From Acidobacteriota bacterium (lineage in GTDB: Bacteria > Acidobacteriota > Terriglobia > Acidiferrales > UBA7541), in assembly GCA_003224135.1 (NCBI GenBank), contig QHYO01000351.1:1-5416 (forward strand): a stretch of 5,416 bases of DNA, written 5' to 3'. Below are positions 4,682 through 5,416 of the stretch, piece by piece. The notes under the pieces are model-generated. The model did not search any database and had not been told where the DNA came from. It saw only the letters and a list, made by a program, of their open reading frames with translations. Made by a program: the position numbers and the translations under genes. The first letter of the stretch is position 1. Each line of letters opens with the position of its first letter.

Positions 4682-5416
4682 TCATGCGCGGTCGTTGTAG
4701 ATGTCGTAGGAAGAGGCAATGGCACGGACTTCGCCGAGAGTTTGGTCGCGGAGAAGTTTGCCGTCCTCGAGAACAACGTCGAGAGCATTGGTGGGCGGGA
4801 GGGGCTCGCCGTCGACGACTTCGACGGTGACGAATTCTTTGCCGTTGTGGACGAGGTTGAAGCGGCCACCTTTGCTAGCTTTGCTTGGATCGGTTACAGG
4901 ATTCTTGTGGACGTTGTGCCATTTGCCATTGCGGTCGATGGCCGAACATTTCAACGCAAATTTCAGGGTGTCGCGATTCACTTGTTGCAAAAGTGCGCCG
5001 CCCATGCCGTAGCTCCAGATATCCTGCGACCAGCCTTTGCGCGTAAGTTGCGCGGTGATGTTTTGAATGGTGTAGAAATTGACGCCGTCGCCCTGAATGA
5101 AACGGACGCAAGGCACGGTTGTCTTCCAGCCTTTGCGGTTCACTTTATAGCCGAATTTGTCGCTGACAATCTTAAATAGCTCTTCGAGGACCGTGACGGC
5201 GTCACCGGAATCGGGGCGGATGACAAGTGTGCCCTTGCGGTGTAGAACTCTGTCGCGTAGCGCGCCGCCCCAAAGGTTGCGAACTGCGTTGAAAACGTCA
5301 TAAGAATCGCTGACGCAGGCAACAAGGCCTTCTGGGCAGTTTTCGAGGATGTTGGCGTAAGCGTCGAGCTCCTTGGCTTCGCCCCAGGCCGTGATCGTGG
5401 AGTGTTCGGTGGCCGG
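4682..5416 (-). CDS. nadV: Nicotinamide phosphoribosyltransferase, C-terminal part (5' end outside the window)
   Basis: The minus strand is open from the right edge to TGA at 4684-4682, giving 244 residues that align to roughly the second half of NAMPT/NadV. The enzyme joins nicotinamide and phosphoribosyl pyrophosphate to give nicotinamide mononucleotide in cytosolic NAD salvage. Landmarks in fragment numbering, with human NAMPT equivalents from established knowledge: 'PATEHST' with H5 (catalytic His247), 'VSDSYD' with D37 (Asp279, the same 32-residue spacing), 'IRPDSG' with R67 and D69 (Arg311, Asp313), 'IQGDGVN' at 107-113, 'GMGGALLQ' at 137-144 and 'NRD' with R148 (Arg392). 'DPVTDP'-like 'NPVTDPSKASKGGRFNL' follows. 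All visible active-site positions are kept. The residue that favours nicotinamide over nicotinate (human Asp219) is beyond the edge, so specificity rests on overall family resemblance. A GTG at 5143 is an internal valine codon, not the start. Confidence 0.92.
   Translation of the reverse strand, partial: PATEHSTITAWGEAKELDAYANILENCPEGLVACVSDSYDVFNAVRNLWGGALRDRVLHRKGTLVIRPDSGDAVTVLEELFKIVSDKFGYKVNRKGWKTTVPCVRFIQGDGVNFYTIQNITAQLTRKGWSQDIWSYGMGGALLQQVNRDTLKFALKCSAIDRNGKWHNVHKNPVTDPSKASKGGRFNLVHNGKEFVTVEVVDGEPLPPTNALDVVLEDGKLLRDQTLGEVRAIASSYDIYNDRA

Noticed and set aside
4119..4685. A 188-codon minus-strand frame through the korB 3' end and the intergenic repeat
   Set aside because: It combines korB antisense with repeat sequence and has no ribosome binding site or family resemblance.
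4682..5143. Taking the GTG at 5143 as the start of a short 153-residue protein
   Set aside because: The frame continues open to the window edge and the upstream 91 codons carry catalytic-site motifs of the same enzyme, so GTG is an internal valine codon.

Overview
The window looks like a piece of a chromosome from a moderately GC-rich bacterium. From memory of similar proteins I suspect Acidobacteriota, mainly because of the secreted protein at the left edge and the style of the ferredoxin oxidoreductase pair. There is no rRNA or other decisive marker, so this placement is tentative.

Layout, left to right. (1) Positions 1-649, minus strand: the first ~216 residues of an exported protein of unknown function, with a clear signal peptide and ribosome binding site; it runs off the left edge. 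(2) Positions 650-1690: a gene-poor stretch of debris. It holds a small hairpin, a ~130-base remnant of an IS3-family transposase (integrase core around the DNGSE motif), copy 1 of a ~110-128 base repeat that begins exactly where the transposase homology stops, and a PIN-domain toxin-like pseudogene missing its N-terminus and frameshifted in a run of five C. A ~230-base leader follows. (3) Positions 1691-4390, plus strand: an intact two-gene operon for a 2-oxoacid:ferredoxin oxidoreductase, made of a fused gamma-alpha subunit and a beta subunit separated by 12 bases. (4) Positions 4391-4681: a convergent intergenic region with copy 2 of the repeat in the same orientation. (5) Positions 4682-5416, minus strand: the C-terminal half of a nicotinamide phosphoribosyltransferase that continues past the right edge.

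The two kor subunits together form one enzyme that oxidises a 2-oxoacid with CoA to an acyl-CoA plus CO2 and passes the electrons to ferredoxin (family knowledge). The substrate and ferredoxin partner cannot be read from the window. The nicotinamide phosphoribosyltransferase belongs to NAD salvage and has no visible operonic link to kor.

The most notable structure is the pair of direct repeats bracketing the kor operon, one joined to a broken transposase and beside a broken PIN gene. This marks an accessory insertion or recombination zone. I see no convincing new multi-gene system.
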